Of a stretch of DNA of 64,000 nt, positions 55,892-64,000 are shown piece after piece. The stretch's first letter is position 1; the number at the start of each line of letters is the position of its first letter. The notes beneath the pieces are model-generated. The model worked only from the letters and a program-made list of their open reading frames with translations. It was not told the DNA's origin and searched no databases. Both the position numbers and the translations under genes were made by a program. Source of the stretch: an uncultured Pseudomonadota bacterium. GTDB taxonomy: Bacteria > Pseudomonadota > Gammaproteobacteria > Methylococcales > Methylomonadaceae. The stretch covers positions 1-64,000 of the forward strand of contig CAIXED010000065.1 in assembly GCA_903918375.1 (NCBI GenBank), in the 5' to 3' direction.

Positions 55892-57820
55892 TTACTTCTT
55901 ATCATCCTTCACTTCTTCAAACTCAGCATCAACCACGTTGTGATCGTGCTCAGCGGCTTGCTCGCCATGGGCTTCGGCGTGTCCAGCATCACCGCCAGCA
56001 TTGTTTTGAGCATAAACGCGCTCTGCTAATTTGCCAGCCACTTCAGTCAAAGCATTGGTTTTCGCTTCAATTGCGTCTTTATCATCGCCTTTAACAACCG
56101 CTTGCAAGTCGCTGATCGCCGCTTCAATCGCTGCTTTTTCATCGCTGTGAACTTGGTCGCCCAGTTCTTTTAATGATTTTTCAGTGGCGTGGATCATGCC
56201 TTCGGCTTGGTTACGCGCAGAAACCAAAGCTGCTACTTTACGGTCTTCGTCAGCGTGAGCTTCGGCGTCTTTTACCATGCGTTCAACTTCGTCATCCGAC
56301 AAACCGCTAGAGGCTTTGATGATAATTGACTGTTTTTTGCCAGTCGCTTTGTCTTTAGCCGATACGTTCAAAATACCGTTAGCGTCGATGTCGAAAGAGA
56401 CTTCGATTTGTGGCACACCGCGTGGTGCTGGTGGAATGTCTTGTAAATCGAAACGACCTAATGATTTGTTACCAGAAGCGACTTCGCGCTCACCTTGTAA
56501 AACGTGAACCGTTACCGCAGTTTGGTTGTCATCAGCGGTTGAGAATACTTGTGAAGCATTGGTTGGGATGGTGGTGTTTTTCTCAATCAATTTAGTCATC
56601 ACGCCGCCCATGGTTTCGATACCCAATGACAATGGGGTAACGTCCAATAGCAATACGTCCTTAACATCGCCGCCTAAAACGCCCGCTTGAATCGCCGCAC
56701 CTAAAGCAACCGCTTCATCTGGGTTAACGTCTTTGCGTGGTTCTTTGTCGAACAAGCTTTTAACGAAGGCTTGAACTTTTGGCATCCGTGATTGACCGCC
56801 GACCAAGATAACGTCGTTGATTTTTGAGGTTGAAATGCCAGCATCTTTAATCGCTTGCAAGCAAGGGCCTTTGGTTCTTTCGATTAAATCGTCAACTAAA
56901 GACTCTAATTTAGCGCGAGTCAATTTGACGTTTAAGTGTTTTGGGCCGGTTGCATCAGCAGTGATGTAAGGCAAGTTGATGTCGGTTTGTTCAGATGAAG
57001 ACAACTCGATTTTGGCTTTTTCTGCTGCTTCTTTTAAACGTTGCAACGCTAATGGGTCATTGTGCAAATCAATGCCGCTGTCGCGTTTAAATTCGTTGGC
57101 CAAAAAGTCGATGATGCGTAAGTCGAAATCTTCACCACCCAAGAAAGTGTCGCCGTTAGTGGCTAATACTTCAAATTGGTGTTCGCCTTCGATTTCTGCG
57201 ATTTCGATGATAGAAACGTCGAATGTACCACCGCCCAAGTCATAAACCGCGATGGTGGTGTCGCCTTTTGGTTTGTCCATACCAAACGCTAATGCCGCAG
57301 CAGTGGGCTCGTTGATGATACGTTTAACGTCTAAACCAGCGATACGGCCAGCGTCTTTAGTGGCTTGACGTTGTGAGTCGTTGAAATAAGCTGGAACGGT
57401 GATAACCGCTTCGGTGACTTCTTCACCCAAAAAGGCTTCAGCGTCTTTTTTCAGTTTCATTAATACGCGTGATGAAACTTCTGGTGGCGCCATTTTTTTA
57501 CCGTGGCATTCAACCCATGCGTCGCCGTTGTTGGCTTCCATGATTTTGTAAGGCACCATTTTGATGTCTTTTTGTACTGCGTCTTCTTTAAAACGACGAC
57601 CGATCAAACGTTTAATCGCGAATAAAGTATTTTCTGGGTTGGTGACTGCTTGACGTTTAGCCGATTGACCAACCAATACTTCGTTATCCGCAGTGAAAGC
57701 GATGATAGAAGGGGTGGTACGTGCGCCTTCGCTGTTTTCGATAACTCGTGCCGTGCCGTTTTCTAATACAGCCACGCAAGAGTTGGTGGTGCCTAAATCG
57801 ATACCGATCATTTTAGCCAT
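55892..57820 (-). CDS. dnaK: Chaperone protein DnaK (Hsp70)
   Basis: 642 aa. [30 protein letters not shown] and [14 protein letters not shown] are Hsp70 signatures; substrate-binding domain follows and the tail ends [10 protein letters not shown]. It folds proteins with GrpE and DnaJ. It lies 99 bases after grpE. Confidence 0.98.
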   Translation of the reverse strand: MAKMIGIDLGTTNSCVAVLENGTARVIENSEGARTTPSIIAFTADNEVLVGQSAKRQAVTNPENTLFAIKRLIGRRFKEDAVQKDIKMVPYKIMEANNGDAWVECHGKKMAPPEVSSRVLMKLKKDAEAFLGEEVTEAVITVPAYFNDSQRQATKDAGRIAGLDVKRIINEPTAAALAFGMDKPKGDTTIAVYDLGGGTFDVSIIEIAEIEGEHQFEVLATNGDTFLGGEDFDLRIIDFLANEFKRDSGIDLHNDPLALQRLKEAAEKAKIELSSSEQTDINLPYITADATGPKHLNVKLTRAKLESLVDDLIERTKGPCLQAIKDAGISTSKINDVILVGGQSRMPKVQAFVKSLFDKEPRKDVNPDEAVALGAAIQAGVLGGDVKDVLLLDVTPLSLGIETMGGVMTKLIEKNTTIPTNASQVFSTADDNQTAVTVHVLQGEREVASGNKSLGRFDLQDIPPAPRGVPQIEVSFDIDANGILNVSAKDKATGKKQSIIIKASSGLSDDEVERMVKDAEAHADEDRKVAALVSARNQAEGMIHATEKSLKELGDQVHSDEKAAIEAAISDLQAVVKGDDKDAIEAKTNALTEVAGKLAERVYAQNNAGGDAGHAEAHGEQAAEHDHNVVDAEFEEVKDDKK

Positions 57821-57919
57821 TGAGATTCTCCAAACTTAAAAAAGGAATAAATTAAAACTTGTTAGCGATATGTGGTTACTGACGGATTTTTCAAGCCTGA
57901 TGCTTGAGTTTTTTCCGTT

Positions 57920-58519
57920 TTATTCAGCTTTTGCTACCACAACCATCGCAGGGCGTAGTAAGCGACCGTTCAACACATAGCCTTTTTGGAAAGTGTTGAT
58001 AACGCTGCCAGGTTCAACTGTGCTGCTGGGTTGCATGACCATCGCTTGATGTAATTCGGGGTTGAACGGTTGACCAGTTGGGTCTATGGCTTCGATGTTG
58101 AATTTGCCAAATACCGCTTCAAATTGTTTGACGGTTAATTCGCTGCCTTCGCGTAATTTCACCACTTCCGGTAAATCGCTAGTCGCGGCTTGAATGCCTA
58201 GTTCCAAACTATCTACGACGCTCAATAATTCTTTAGCGATTTTGGTCAAACCGTATTTGCGTTCGTCGTCTAAATCTTTTTGAACCCGTCTTTTTAGATT
58301 TTCCATCTCAGCTTGCACCCGCAAGGCTTTATCGAGATTGGCGGCAGCTTGTTGTTGCGCGGCTTCTAATTGTTGTTGTAATGATTCGATGCTGATTTCG
58401 CCGGTTTCTGCTTCGGCTTCGCTTGCAACGTCTTCTACTGCTTCGTTAATTGGCTCAAGCACTTCGGCATCTAACTCGATGTCGGGTTGTTGTTCGTGGC
58501 TTGATTGTTGATGACTCAT
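57920..58519 (-). CDS. grpE: Nucleotide exchange factor GrpE
   Basis: 199 aa. Acidic/Gln-rich N-terminus (SHEQQPDIELDAEVLEPINEA), long coiled coil (LQQQLEAAQQQAAANLDKALR, RVQAEMENLKRRVQKD) and a beta domain ending GYVLNGRLLRPAMVVVAK. It releases ADP from DnaK. It lies 49 bases after hrcA. Confidence 0.97.
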   Translation of the reverse strand: MSHQQSSHEQQPDIELDAEVLEPINEAVEDVASEAEAETGEISIESLQQQLEAAQQQAAANLDKALRVQAEMENLKRRVQKDLDDERKYGLTKIAKELLSVVDSLELGIQAATSDLPEVVKLREGSELTVKQFEAVFGKFNIEAIDPTGQPFNPELHQAMVMQPSSTVEPGSVINTFQKGYVLNGRLLRPAMVVVAKAE

Positions 58520-58568
58520 TGTGACTCCAAGGTTTTATAAACAAGGTTGCCCTAAACCATAAGGGCAA

Positions 58569-59609
58569 TTATTTAGGATTCAAGGCTGCGCCTAATAATT
58601 TTGCGGTGACATCGACAAAGGGGATGACTTTTTCATAAGCCATGCGGGTCGGGCCGATCACGCCCAGTACCCCAACCACTTCGTTGTTGACCGAATAAGG
58701 GGCGGTGACCAAGCTACAACGATCAAAAGCGCTATAGCCGGATTCTTCACCAATAAAAATCTGTACACCGTCCGCTTGCAAACATTGATCCAATAAATGA
58801 ATCACGCCGCGCTTTTGGCTAAAGGCTTCAAATAATTGTTTCAAACGGTCCATATCCGACAATTCAGAAAAGCCCATTAAATTGGTTTCGCCGCTCAGCA
58901 CATAATCATCTTTCGGCTGTTGGGCAAAGGTCAGTTGCGCCATGCTTACTGCATCCAACATGCCTTGATTAACTTCGCTGTGATCGCGTTCCATTTCTTT
59001 CAAGACTAAATTACGAATACTCGCCAGACTGCGGCCACTGTAAACCGAGTTCAAATAATTCGCTGCTTGTTGCAATTCAGCGGGGCTAAAGCGTTTGTCG
59101 GTGTTGATGATTTTGTTATGCACTTCATCACCGTTGGTGACAAAAATCACCAACACCCGATTATTCGACATCGGCAAAAATTCGATATGTTGCAAACTCA
59201 CCGATTCGCGGCGGGGCAGGGTGACCACACCGGCCATTTGCGTCATTTCAGAGAGTAGGTGTGAGGCTTTGGTTAAAACATCGCTGGTTTTTTCGTTATC
59301 AGACAGCAAGCTGGTTTGCATTTGATTGAGTTCGCTGGAAACCAAGGGCTTAACCGTCAACAAACTATCAACAAACAAACGATAACCGCTAACAGTCGGC
59401 ACTCGACCAGCGGAAGTATGCGGTGAATGAATCAGCCCCATGTCTTCTAAATCGGCCATCACATTGCGAATGCTGGCTGGGCTTAAATTCAGTTGTGGAT
59501 CTTTAGACAGCGCCCGAGAACCCACCGGTTGGCCGTCGTGTATATAGCGTTCGACTAACGATTTAAGTAGATAAAGCGAACGTTCGTTTAAATCCTGATT
59601 TTTAATCAC
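58569..59609 (-). CDS. hrcA: Heat-inducible transcription repressor HrcA
   Basis: 346 aa from GTG 59609 (VIKNQDLNERSLYLLKSLVE). A longer frame (to 59750) would run across the CIRCE operator and the promoter, so the shorter start is right. N-terminal winged helix with SRALSKDPQLNLSPASIRNVMADLEDMGLI; inserted GAF-like middle; C-terminal GVIGPTRMAYEKVIPFVD. It binds CIRCE and represses heat-shock genes; binding next to its own gene means autoregulation. Confidence 0.96.
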   Translation of the reverse strand: MIKNQDLNERSLYLLKSLVERYIHDGQPVGSRALSKDPQLNLSPASIRNVMADLEDMGLIHSPHTSAGRVPTVSGYRLFVDSLLTVKPLVSSELNQMQTSLLSDNEKTSDVLTKASHLLSEMTQMAGVVTLPRRESVSLQHIEFLPMSNNRVLVIFVTNGDEVHNKIINTDKRFSPAELQQAANYLNSVYSGRSLASIRNLVLKEMERDHSEVNQGMLDAVSMAQLTFAQQPKDDYVLSGETNLMGFSELSDMDRLKQLFEAFSQKRGVIHLLDQCLQADGVQIFIGEESGYSAFDRCSLVTAPYSVNNEVVGVLGVIGPTRMAYEKVIPFVDVTAKLLGAALNPK

Positions 59610-59631
59610 AACCGATACCTGATGAAAGCAA

Positions 59632-59658
59632 TTAGCACTCTGAATGGGTGAGTGCCAG
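59632..59658 (-). promoter_or_regulatory. CIRCE operator
   Basis: TTAGCACTC-N9-GAGTGCCAG, against the consensus TTAGCACTC-N9-GAGTGCTAA (two mismatches). It lies 22 bases upstream of the hrcA start and just downstream of its promoter, the classical HrcA site. Confidence 0.92.
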
Positions 59659-59661
59659 CAA

Positions 59662-59690
59662 AAACTATCAGCTGAAATCAGCCTTGTCAA
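59662..59690 (-). promoter_or_regulatory. Vegetative promoter of hrcA-grpE-dnaK
   Basis: On the minus strand: TTGACA, 17 bp, TAGTTT. The transcription start falls into the CIRCE element, giving simple repression. Confidence 0.75.
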
Positions 59691-59770
59691 TAAAACCAGT
59701 TTTGTGACTTGGCTTTCAGGATGGGCAATTATTTGTATAATCGAAGTCAATCCACTTAATTAACTTCATT

Positions 59771-60655
59771 ATGTCCACATTATTTCAACGGATCGGCATT
59801 ATCGGCAAAATTGGTGATCCCAGCATCGCCGGTACACTGAACCAGCTTTATGCGTATTTACAAAACCGTGGGCATACGGTGATGGTTGATGCCGAATCGG
59901 TCAAATTTTTAAACCCAATCAATGTGCAAAGTGCCGCGATTGAAGACTTGGCGCGACACAGTGATTTAATTATTGCCGTAGGTGGTGATGGCACCTTTCT
60001 CAGCGCTTCGCGTGCGGCGGCTGATTATGAAGTACCAATATTGGGCGTCAACTTGGGGCGATTGGGGTTTCTGGTGGATATTTCACCCGAACAACTATTA
60101 AGCCAGTTAGATGCGATTTTGGCGGGTCATTACAAAACCGAACAACGACATTTATTGATCACCCAGATTATTCGTGATGATCAAGTCATTCATCAGCAAA
60201 CTGCAGTCAATGAAGTGGTAGTGCATCGCTGGGTGACGCCAAGCATGATCGAAATTGTCACCAGTATTGATGGCGTTTATCTCAATACCCAGCGTTCGGA
60301 CGGTTTAATCGTTGCCACGCCGACTGGTTCAACTGCTTATTCCTTGTCGGCTGGTGGGCCGATTTTGCATCCCGGTTTACACGCCTTGGTGTTAGTGCCG
60401 CTCAATCCGCATACCTTATCGAATCGACCGATAGTGATTGATGACAACGTTGAAATCGAAATTCGCTTTAGCCACACCAAGCAAATCAACGCCCAAGTCA
60501 CTTGCGATCATTTAGAAATTCCCGATGTGCGCTGTAGCGACCAGATTGTGATTAAAAAAGCCGATAAAGCTATCACCATCTTGCATCCTGAAGACCACGA
60601 TTTTTTCCATATTCTTAGAAGCAAACTCAACTGGAGCGGCGGTAATCCCGCCTGA
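59771..60655 (+). CDS. nadK: NAD kinase
   Basis: 294 aa. VGGDGTFLSASRAA (GGDGT) and GLIVATPTGSTAYSLSAGGPILHP are the NAD-kinase motifs. It makes NADP. A TATAAT at 59736-59741 probably belongs to its promoter. It is divergent from hrcA, 4 bases upstream of recN. Confidence 0.97.
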   Translation: MSTLFQRIGIIGKIGDPSIAGTLNQLYAYLQNRGHTVMVDAESVKFLNPINVQSAAIEDLARHSDLIIAVGGDGTFLSASRAAADYEVPILGVNLGRLGFLVDISPEQLLSQLDAILAGHYKTEQRHLLITQIIRDDQVIHQQTAVNEVVVHRWVTPSMIEIVTSIDGVYLNTQRSDGLIVATPTGSTAYSLSAGGPILHPGLHALVLVPLNPHTLSNRPIVIDDNVEIEIRFSHTKQINAQVTCDHLEIPDVRCSDQIVIKKADKAITILHPEDHDFFHILRSKLNWSGGNPA

Positions 60656-60659
60656 TGAC

Positions 60660-62330
60660 ATGCTGATTAACTTAAATATTATCGATTTAGCGGTTGTAGA
60701 CTCATTGGATTTAGAGCTGGAACCGGGGATGACGGTTTTGACTGGCGAAACAGGTGCTGGTAAGTCTATTTTATTAACCGCGCTGGGTTTGGCACTGGGT
60801 GATCGCGCTGATTCAGGCTATGTTCGTCCCAACTGCAAACGGGCGGAAATTATTGTCGAATTTGATTTAGCCGATGAGCCGTTAGCCAAACAATGGCTGC
60901 TCGATCATGAATTAGATGATGAAAATCAATGCTTAATTCGCCGCACCGTCAGCGATGATGGCCGCTCCAAAGCCTACATCAATAATCGTCCAGTTAACCT
61001 GCAAACCCTGCAAAGTTTCAGCCGCTTATTAGTCGAAATCCACGGTCAACATGCCCATTTAACTTTGCTGGATGCCGACGAACAACGCAATTTGCTCGAC
61101 GATTTTGCTGCCCACAAAGCCTTATTAGATGAAGTAAACCAAAGTTTCAATGACTGGAAACTGGCCAATAAAACCCTGAAACAACTATTAAAAGACGGTA
61201 ACGATCAAGTCGAGCGTGAAGATTTGTTACGTTATCAGCTCGATGAATTGCAACAGCTGGATTTAGAAAATTTTGATTATCCGGCCTTGGCTAATGAGCA
61301 CAACAAACTCGCTAATCTCGGTAAAATCCTCAGCGTTGGTCAGCAACAACTCGACATTCTTTATGATAACGACCAGCAATCAGTTGCTGAGATGCTGGGG
61401 CATTGCAGTCACGCGATTAGCGAATTAGCCAGCTTCGCGCCAGAGTTGAATGGCATAGTTGAATTATTGGCCGATGCCGATATTCAAATCAGCGAAGCGG
61501 CTCAGCAATTACGGCGCTTTTTGGACAGCCAAGAAGCCGATCCCCAGCAAATGCAATGGCTGGAAACCCAAATCGGTGTGATTCAAAACCTCAGTCGCAA
61601 GCACAAAGTCAATGCTGAACAGCTGCCAGAACTCGCGACCCAATTAGCGCAGCAATTAGACAATATCACCCACAGCAGTGAACGTATCGAAAGCTTGAAT
61701 GCCGATTGCCAGCGTTTGTTGAAACAATACCAAAGTCGCGCTGAGCAATTAACCGCCAGTCGTCAACGTGCCGGAGCCGAGTTACAACAGCGAATTTCCG
61801 ACACCATTAAAGAATTGGGCATGCCGCATGGTGAATTTATTGTGGTCATCAAACACCATCAAGCCACCGAGCCGCAACGTAATGGCAATGACAGTATTGA
61901 GTTTTTAGTTAGCACTAACCCAGGTTTGCCAGCAAAACCGTTATCAAAAGTGGCGTCGGGTGGTGAGTTGTCGCGGATTAGCTTAGCGATTCAAGTGACC
62001 ACCAGTTGCGATAAAACCACGCCCACCATGATTTTCGATGAAGTGGATTCGGGAATTGGCGGTGGAATTGCCGAAATTGTTGGGCAAAAGTTACGGCGTT
62101 TAAGCGAAAGTCGGCAAGTTTTGTGCGTGACTCATTTACCGCAAGTGGCGTCACAAGCCCATCAACATTTATTTGTCGCTAAAAACCAGCAAGCGGCAGT
62201 GACTTCATCAACTGTGACTCGCTTAAGTGATGAACAGCGGATTAATGAAGTCGCGCGTATGTTGGGCGGGGTGACGATTACCGAAAACACCTTGGCACAC
62301 GCTAAAGAAATGCTCGGTCTTGGAGATTGA
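60660..62330 (+). CDS. recN: DNA repair protein RecN
   Basis: 556 aa SMC-like ATPase. Walker A GETGAGKSILLTALGLALG, coiled coil arms (about 150-370), ABC signature VASGGELSRISLAIQ and Walker B MIFDEVDSGIGG. It acts in double-strand-break repair. It is probably co-transcribed with nadK and converges with yfbR with only two bases between stop codons. Confidence 0.97.
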   Translation: MLINLNIIDLAVVDSLDLELEPGMTVLTGETGAGKSILLTALGLALGDRADSGYVRPNCKRAEIIVEFDLADEPLAKQWLLDHELDDENQCLIRRTVSDDGRSKAYINNRPVNLQTLQSFSRLLVEIHGQHAHLTLLDADEQRNLLDDFAAHKALLDEVNQSFNDWKLANKTLKQLLKDGNDQVEREDLLRYQLDELQQLDLENFDYPALANEHNKLANLGKILSVGQQQLDILYDNDQQSVAEMLGHCSHAISELASFAPELNGIVELLADADIQISEAAQQLRRFLDSQEADPQQMQWLETQIGVIQNLSRKHKVNAEQLPELATQLAQQLDNITHSSERIESLNADCQRLLKQYQSRAEQLTASRQRAGAELQQRISDTIKELGMPHGEFIVVIKHHQATEPQRNGNDSIEFLVSTNPGLPAKPLSKVASGGELSRISLAIQVTTSCDKTTPTMIFDEVDSGIGGGIAEIVGQKLRRLSESRQVLCVTHLPQVASQAHQHLFVAKNQQAAVTSSTVTRLSDEQRINEVARMLGGVTITENTLAHAKEMLGLGD

Positions 62331-62332
62331 TT

Positions 62333-62935
62333 TTAGCGACGAGGAATTAAATCATCCAAGGCTAGTCCACAACTAGGCACAAAGGTTTGCATAAAAAACC
62401 GCACTTCCGGTTGTTCAGTGTTTCGGATTTGTTCAGCAATCCGCTGTTCGGCGATTTCAAATTCACCATTACCGGCTTTTAATTCGGCTTGGCATTTTAA
62501 ATAAGCGGCGATACGGTCGGCGGCTTTGATGATGTTGCTGTGTTGTTCTGGTAATTCGCTGTGGATTAGCAAGGCTTGGTAGTCGGCTTGTAAGGCATCG
62601 GGCAACAAATTGAGTAATTCCAGCTCGGCTTGTTGTTCGATTTGTTTGTAGGCTTTCAGGATAGAGGGCGAGTGATATTTAATTGGGGTTGGTAAATCGC
62701 CGGTAATCACTTCGCTGGCATCGTGGTACAGCGCAGCGGTGGCAATCGCGTTGGCATCGAGATTGCCGTCGAAATAACGGTTTTTGATCAACGCCAAAGC
62801 ATGAGCAATCACCGCCACTTCCCAGCTGTGCTCCATCACATTTTCATCATGGGCATTGCGCTTTAAACCCCAGCGTTTAATCCAGCGAAGTTTGGATAAA
62901 TAGGCGTAGAAGCTGCTGCTAAAGGAAGTGGTCAT
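62333..62935 (-). CDS. 5'-deoxynucleotidase YfbR-like, HD domain
   Basis: 200 aa. HSWEVAVIAHALALI with first His, ALYHDASEVITGDLPTPIKYH (HD pair), IIKAADRIAAYLKC (last Asp): complete metal site of the HD family. YfbR removes phosphate from deoxynucleoside 5'-monophosphates. It lies 11 bases after cysZ. Confidence 0.92.
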   Translation of the reverse strand: MTTSFSSSFYAYLSKLRWIKRWGLKRNAHDENVMEHSWEVAVIAHALALIKNRYFDGNLDANAIATAALYHDASEVITGDLPTPIKYHSPSILKAYKQIEQQAELELLNLLPDALQADYQALLIHSELPEQHSNIIKAADRIAAYLKCQAELKAGNGEFEIAEQRIAEQIRNTEQPEVRFFMQTFVPSCGLALDDLIPRR

Positions 62936-62946
62936 GGTGAGTAGTC

Positions 62947-63681
62947 TTAGTCGTCAACGTTCAAAAGTAAGTCAGATTGCTGTACAAAAATCGTCGCAGC
63001 AATCACCGCGACCTGACAAATCAATAAATTTACCACCGGCAGCGCCATACCAACCGCAATTACACCGCCAAAAGTTAAGGTGCTAATCCGGCTTTGTTGC
63101 AGGAATTGTTTTTGCTCGGCAAACAGCAGGCCGCGTTCTTCTAAGGGATAGGCCATGAATTCCATCGCCATGCCCCATGCGGCAAACATGGTCCACAAGA
63201 TTGGCGCGATTAAATTCACCACAGGAATTAAAAACAGCACCGCCAAAGGCAGCATCCGCAACACGATGTAGCCCATCCGTTTTAGCTCAGCGAGAAACAC
63301 TTTGCTGAAAGGTTGTTCGATGCTGGTTAGCGCTTCGCCGTTGAGAATTTCTAGAGTTCTGGCCGATAGTCGGCTGTAGCTGGGGGCGGCGATTAAATTG
63401 GCTAATAGCGTGAAGCTGAAAAAACCGGCAATTAGAAAGCTGATAAAAAACAACGGCCATAAAATCCAGTTCAGCCACGATAACCAGTCGGGAATGAATT
63501 CATGAATGATTGCGGAAACTGAGTGATAGCCAATTACAAAAGCCGTGGTGTAGAGCACGGCGTTGATCAGCAAAGGAATCAGCAGAAACTTTCGCAAGTC
63601 TGGATGCCCCAATAATTTGAAGCCTTGCAGTAAGCAGCTTAGGGCGAAAAAAGGATTGTTGCTGGCTTTTAGATTGATCAT
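62947..63681 (-). CDS. cysZ: CysZ-like sulfate transport membrane protein (EI24 family)
   Basis: 244 aa with four or more membrane segments ([102 protein letters not shown]). These fit EI24/Cys[12 protein letters not shown] with the PxNLIAP-like repeats and [10 protein letters not shown]. It is proposed to carry sulfate inward. It starts in the mtnA stop (ATGA overlap). Confidence 0.9.
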   Translation of the reverse strand: MINLKASNNPFFALSCLLQGFKLLGHPDLRKFLLIPLLINAVLYTTAFVIGYHSVSAIIHEFIPDWLSWLNWILWPLFFISFLIAGFFSFTLLANLIAAPSYSRLSARTLEILNGEALTSIEQPFSKVFLAELKRMGYIVLRMLPLAVLFLIPVVNLIAPILWTMFAAWGMAMEFMAYPLEERGLLFAEQKQFLQQSRISTLTFGGVIAVGMALPVVNLLICQVAVIAATIFVQQSDLLLNVDD

Positions 63682-64000
63682 GGCATTAAGCTCCTAACAC
63701 CGTGTTGGCCTGGGTTGAGCACTACGCCGCGTTCGGTGACGATGGCGGTGATTAACTCGGCTGGGGTAACGTCAAACACTGGATTCCAAGCGTTGACTAG
63801 GGAATCGGCTTGTAAATAGCATTCTGGCAATAGCTCTTTGGGATTGCGTTGTTCAATTTCGATGGCGTCGCCGTTTTCCATGCTGAAATCAAACGTCGAG
63901 GAGGGTGCGGCAACCATGACTTTGACACCGTGTTGTTTGGCTAAAACCGCTAACGAGTAGGTGCCGATTTTGTTGGCGACGTCGCCATTAGCGGCGATGC
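63678..64000 (-). CDS. mtnA: Methylthioribose-1-phosphate isomerase MtnA (partial, C-terminal part)
   Basis: Open to the window edge. The read-out [20 protein letters not shown], then [19 protein letters not shown] and [20 protein letters not shown] is characteristic of MtnA, of which only the last 107 codons are visible. It acts in the methionine salvage pathway. The start lies outside. Confidence 0.93.
   Translation of the reverse strand, partial: IAANGDVANKIGTYSLAVLAKQHGVKVMVAAPSSTFDFSMENGDAIEIEQRNPKELLPECYLQADSLVNAWNPVFDVTPAELITAIVTERGVVLNPGQHGVRSLMP

Noticed and set aside
59610..59750. N-terminal extension of hrcA
   Set aside because: It would translate the promoter and CIRCE operator; GTG 59609 matches the family start.

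Overview
The window reads as the chromosome of a gammaproteobacterium of moderate GC content. The evidence is conserved gene order: hrcA-grpE-dnaK, dnaJ-dapB, carA-carB-greA, yhbY/rlmE-ftsH-glmM-tpiA-secG-tRNA-Leu, rimP-nusA-infB-rbfA-truB-rpsO-pnp, and hslVU next to ubiE/ubiJ. The overall flavour (many TonB receptors, DHA kinase, fructokinase) would suit a Methylococcales-type methanotroph, but nothing here proves methanotrophy. Layout: 1-6.9 kb holds ubiJ (partial), ubiE and hslVU on the minus strand, then an unknown exported protein, a CorA-type Mg transporter and a fructokinase-like sugar kinase on plus. 6.9-22.6 kb is an accessory envelope region with three TonB-dependent receptors. Receptor 1 heads an operon with an exported protein, a NapH/CcoG-like 4Fe-4S membrane protein and a CcdA/DsbD-like membrane protein, and a TlpA-type thioredoxin is convergent with it. 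Receptors 2 and 3 each follow a PepSY-TM inner-membrane protein, forming a tandem duplication. An HU protein, a DUF1097 protein and two unknown small proteins follow. 22.6-28.3 kb holds radA, alr, an intein-split dnaB and a vapBC toxin-antitoxin pair. 28.3-37.1 kb is the translation/RNA-processing operon, preceded by two tRNA-Phe genes. 37.2-40.2 kb holds a HAD phosphatase, convergent dhaK and dhaL, and a Nudix hydrolase. 40.4-50.9 kb runs from carAB to secG and tRNA-Leu(GAG). 50.9-52.3 kb is a decayed integrase element next to that tRNA. 52.3-59.8 kb holds dapB-dnaJ, a broken toxin-antitoxin locus, a Kdo hydroxylase, and dnaK-grpE-hrcA with a CIRCE operator. 59.8-64 kb holds nadK-recN, yfbR, cysZ and the end of mtnA. 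The strongest unusual signal is regulatory. All three TonB operons carry a sigma-54-type -24/-12 promoter, and exactly 90 bp upstream of each lies the same palindromic element (consensus GCGTTATATAACGC followed by AGTTTAAT, preceded by a YACA-type box). Two promoters have a second upstream copy, and all three have structured 5' leaders. This points to one enhancer-binding activator driving a nutrient, probably metal, uptake regulon. Three genes of the region carry homopolymer indels (A6, T8, G8) that break their frames, while equal or similar homopolymers in core genes are intact.
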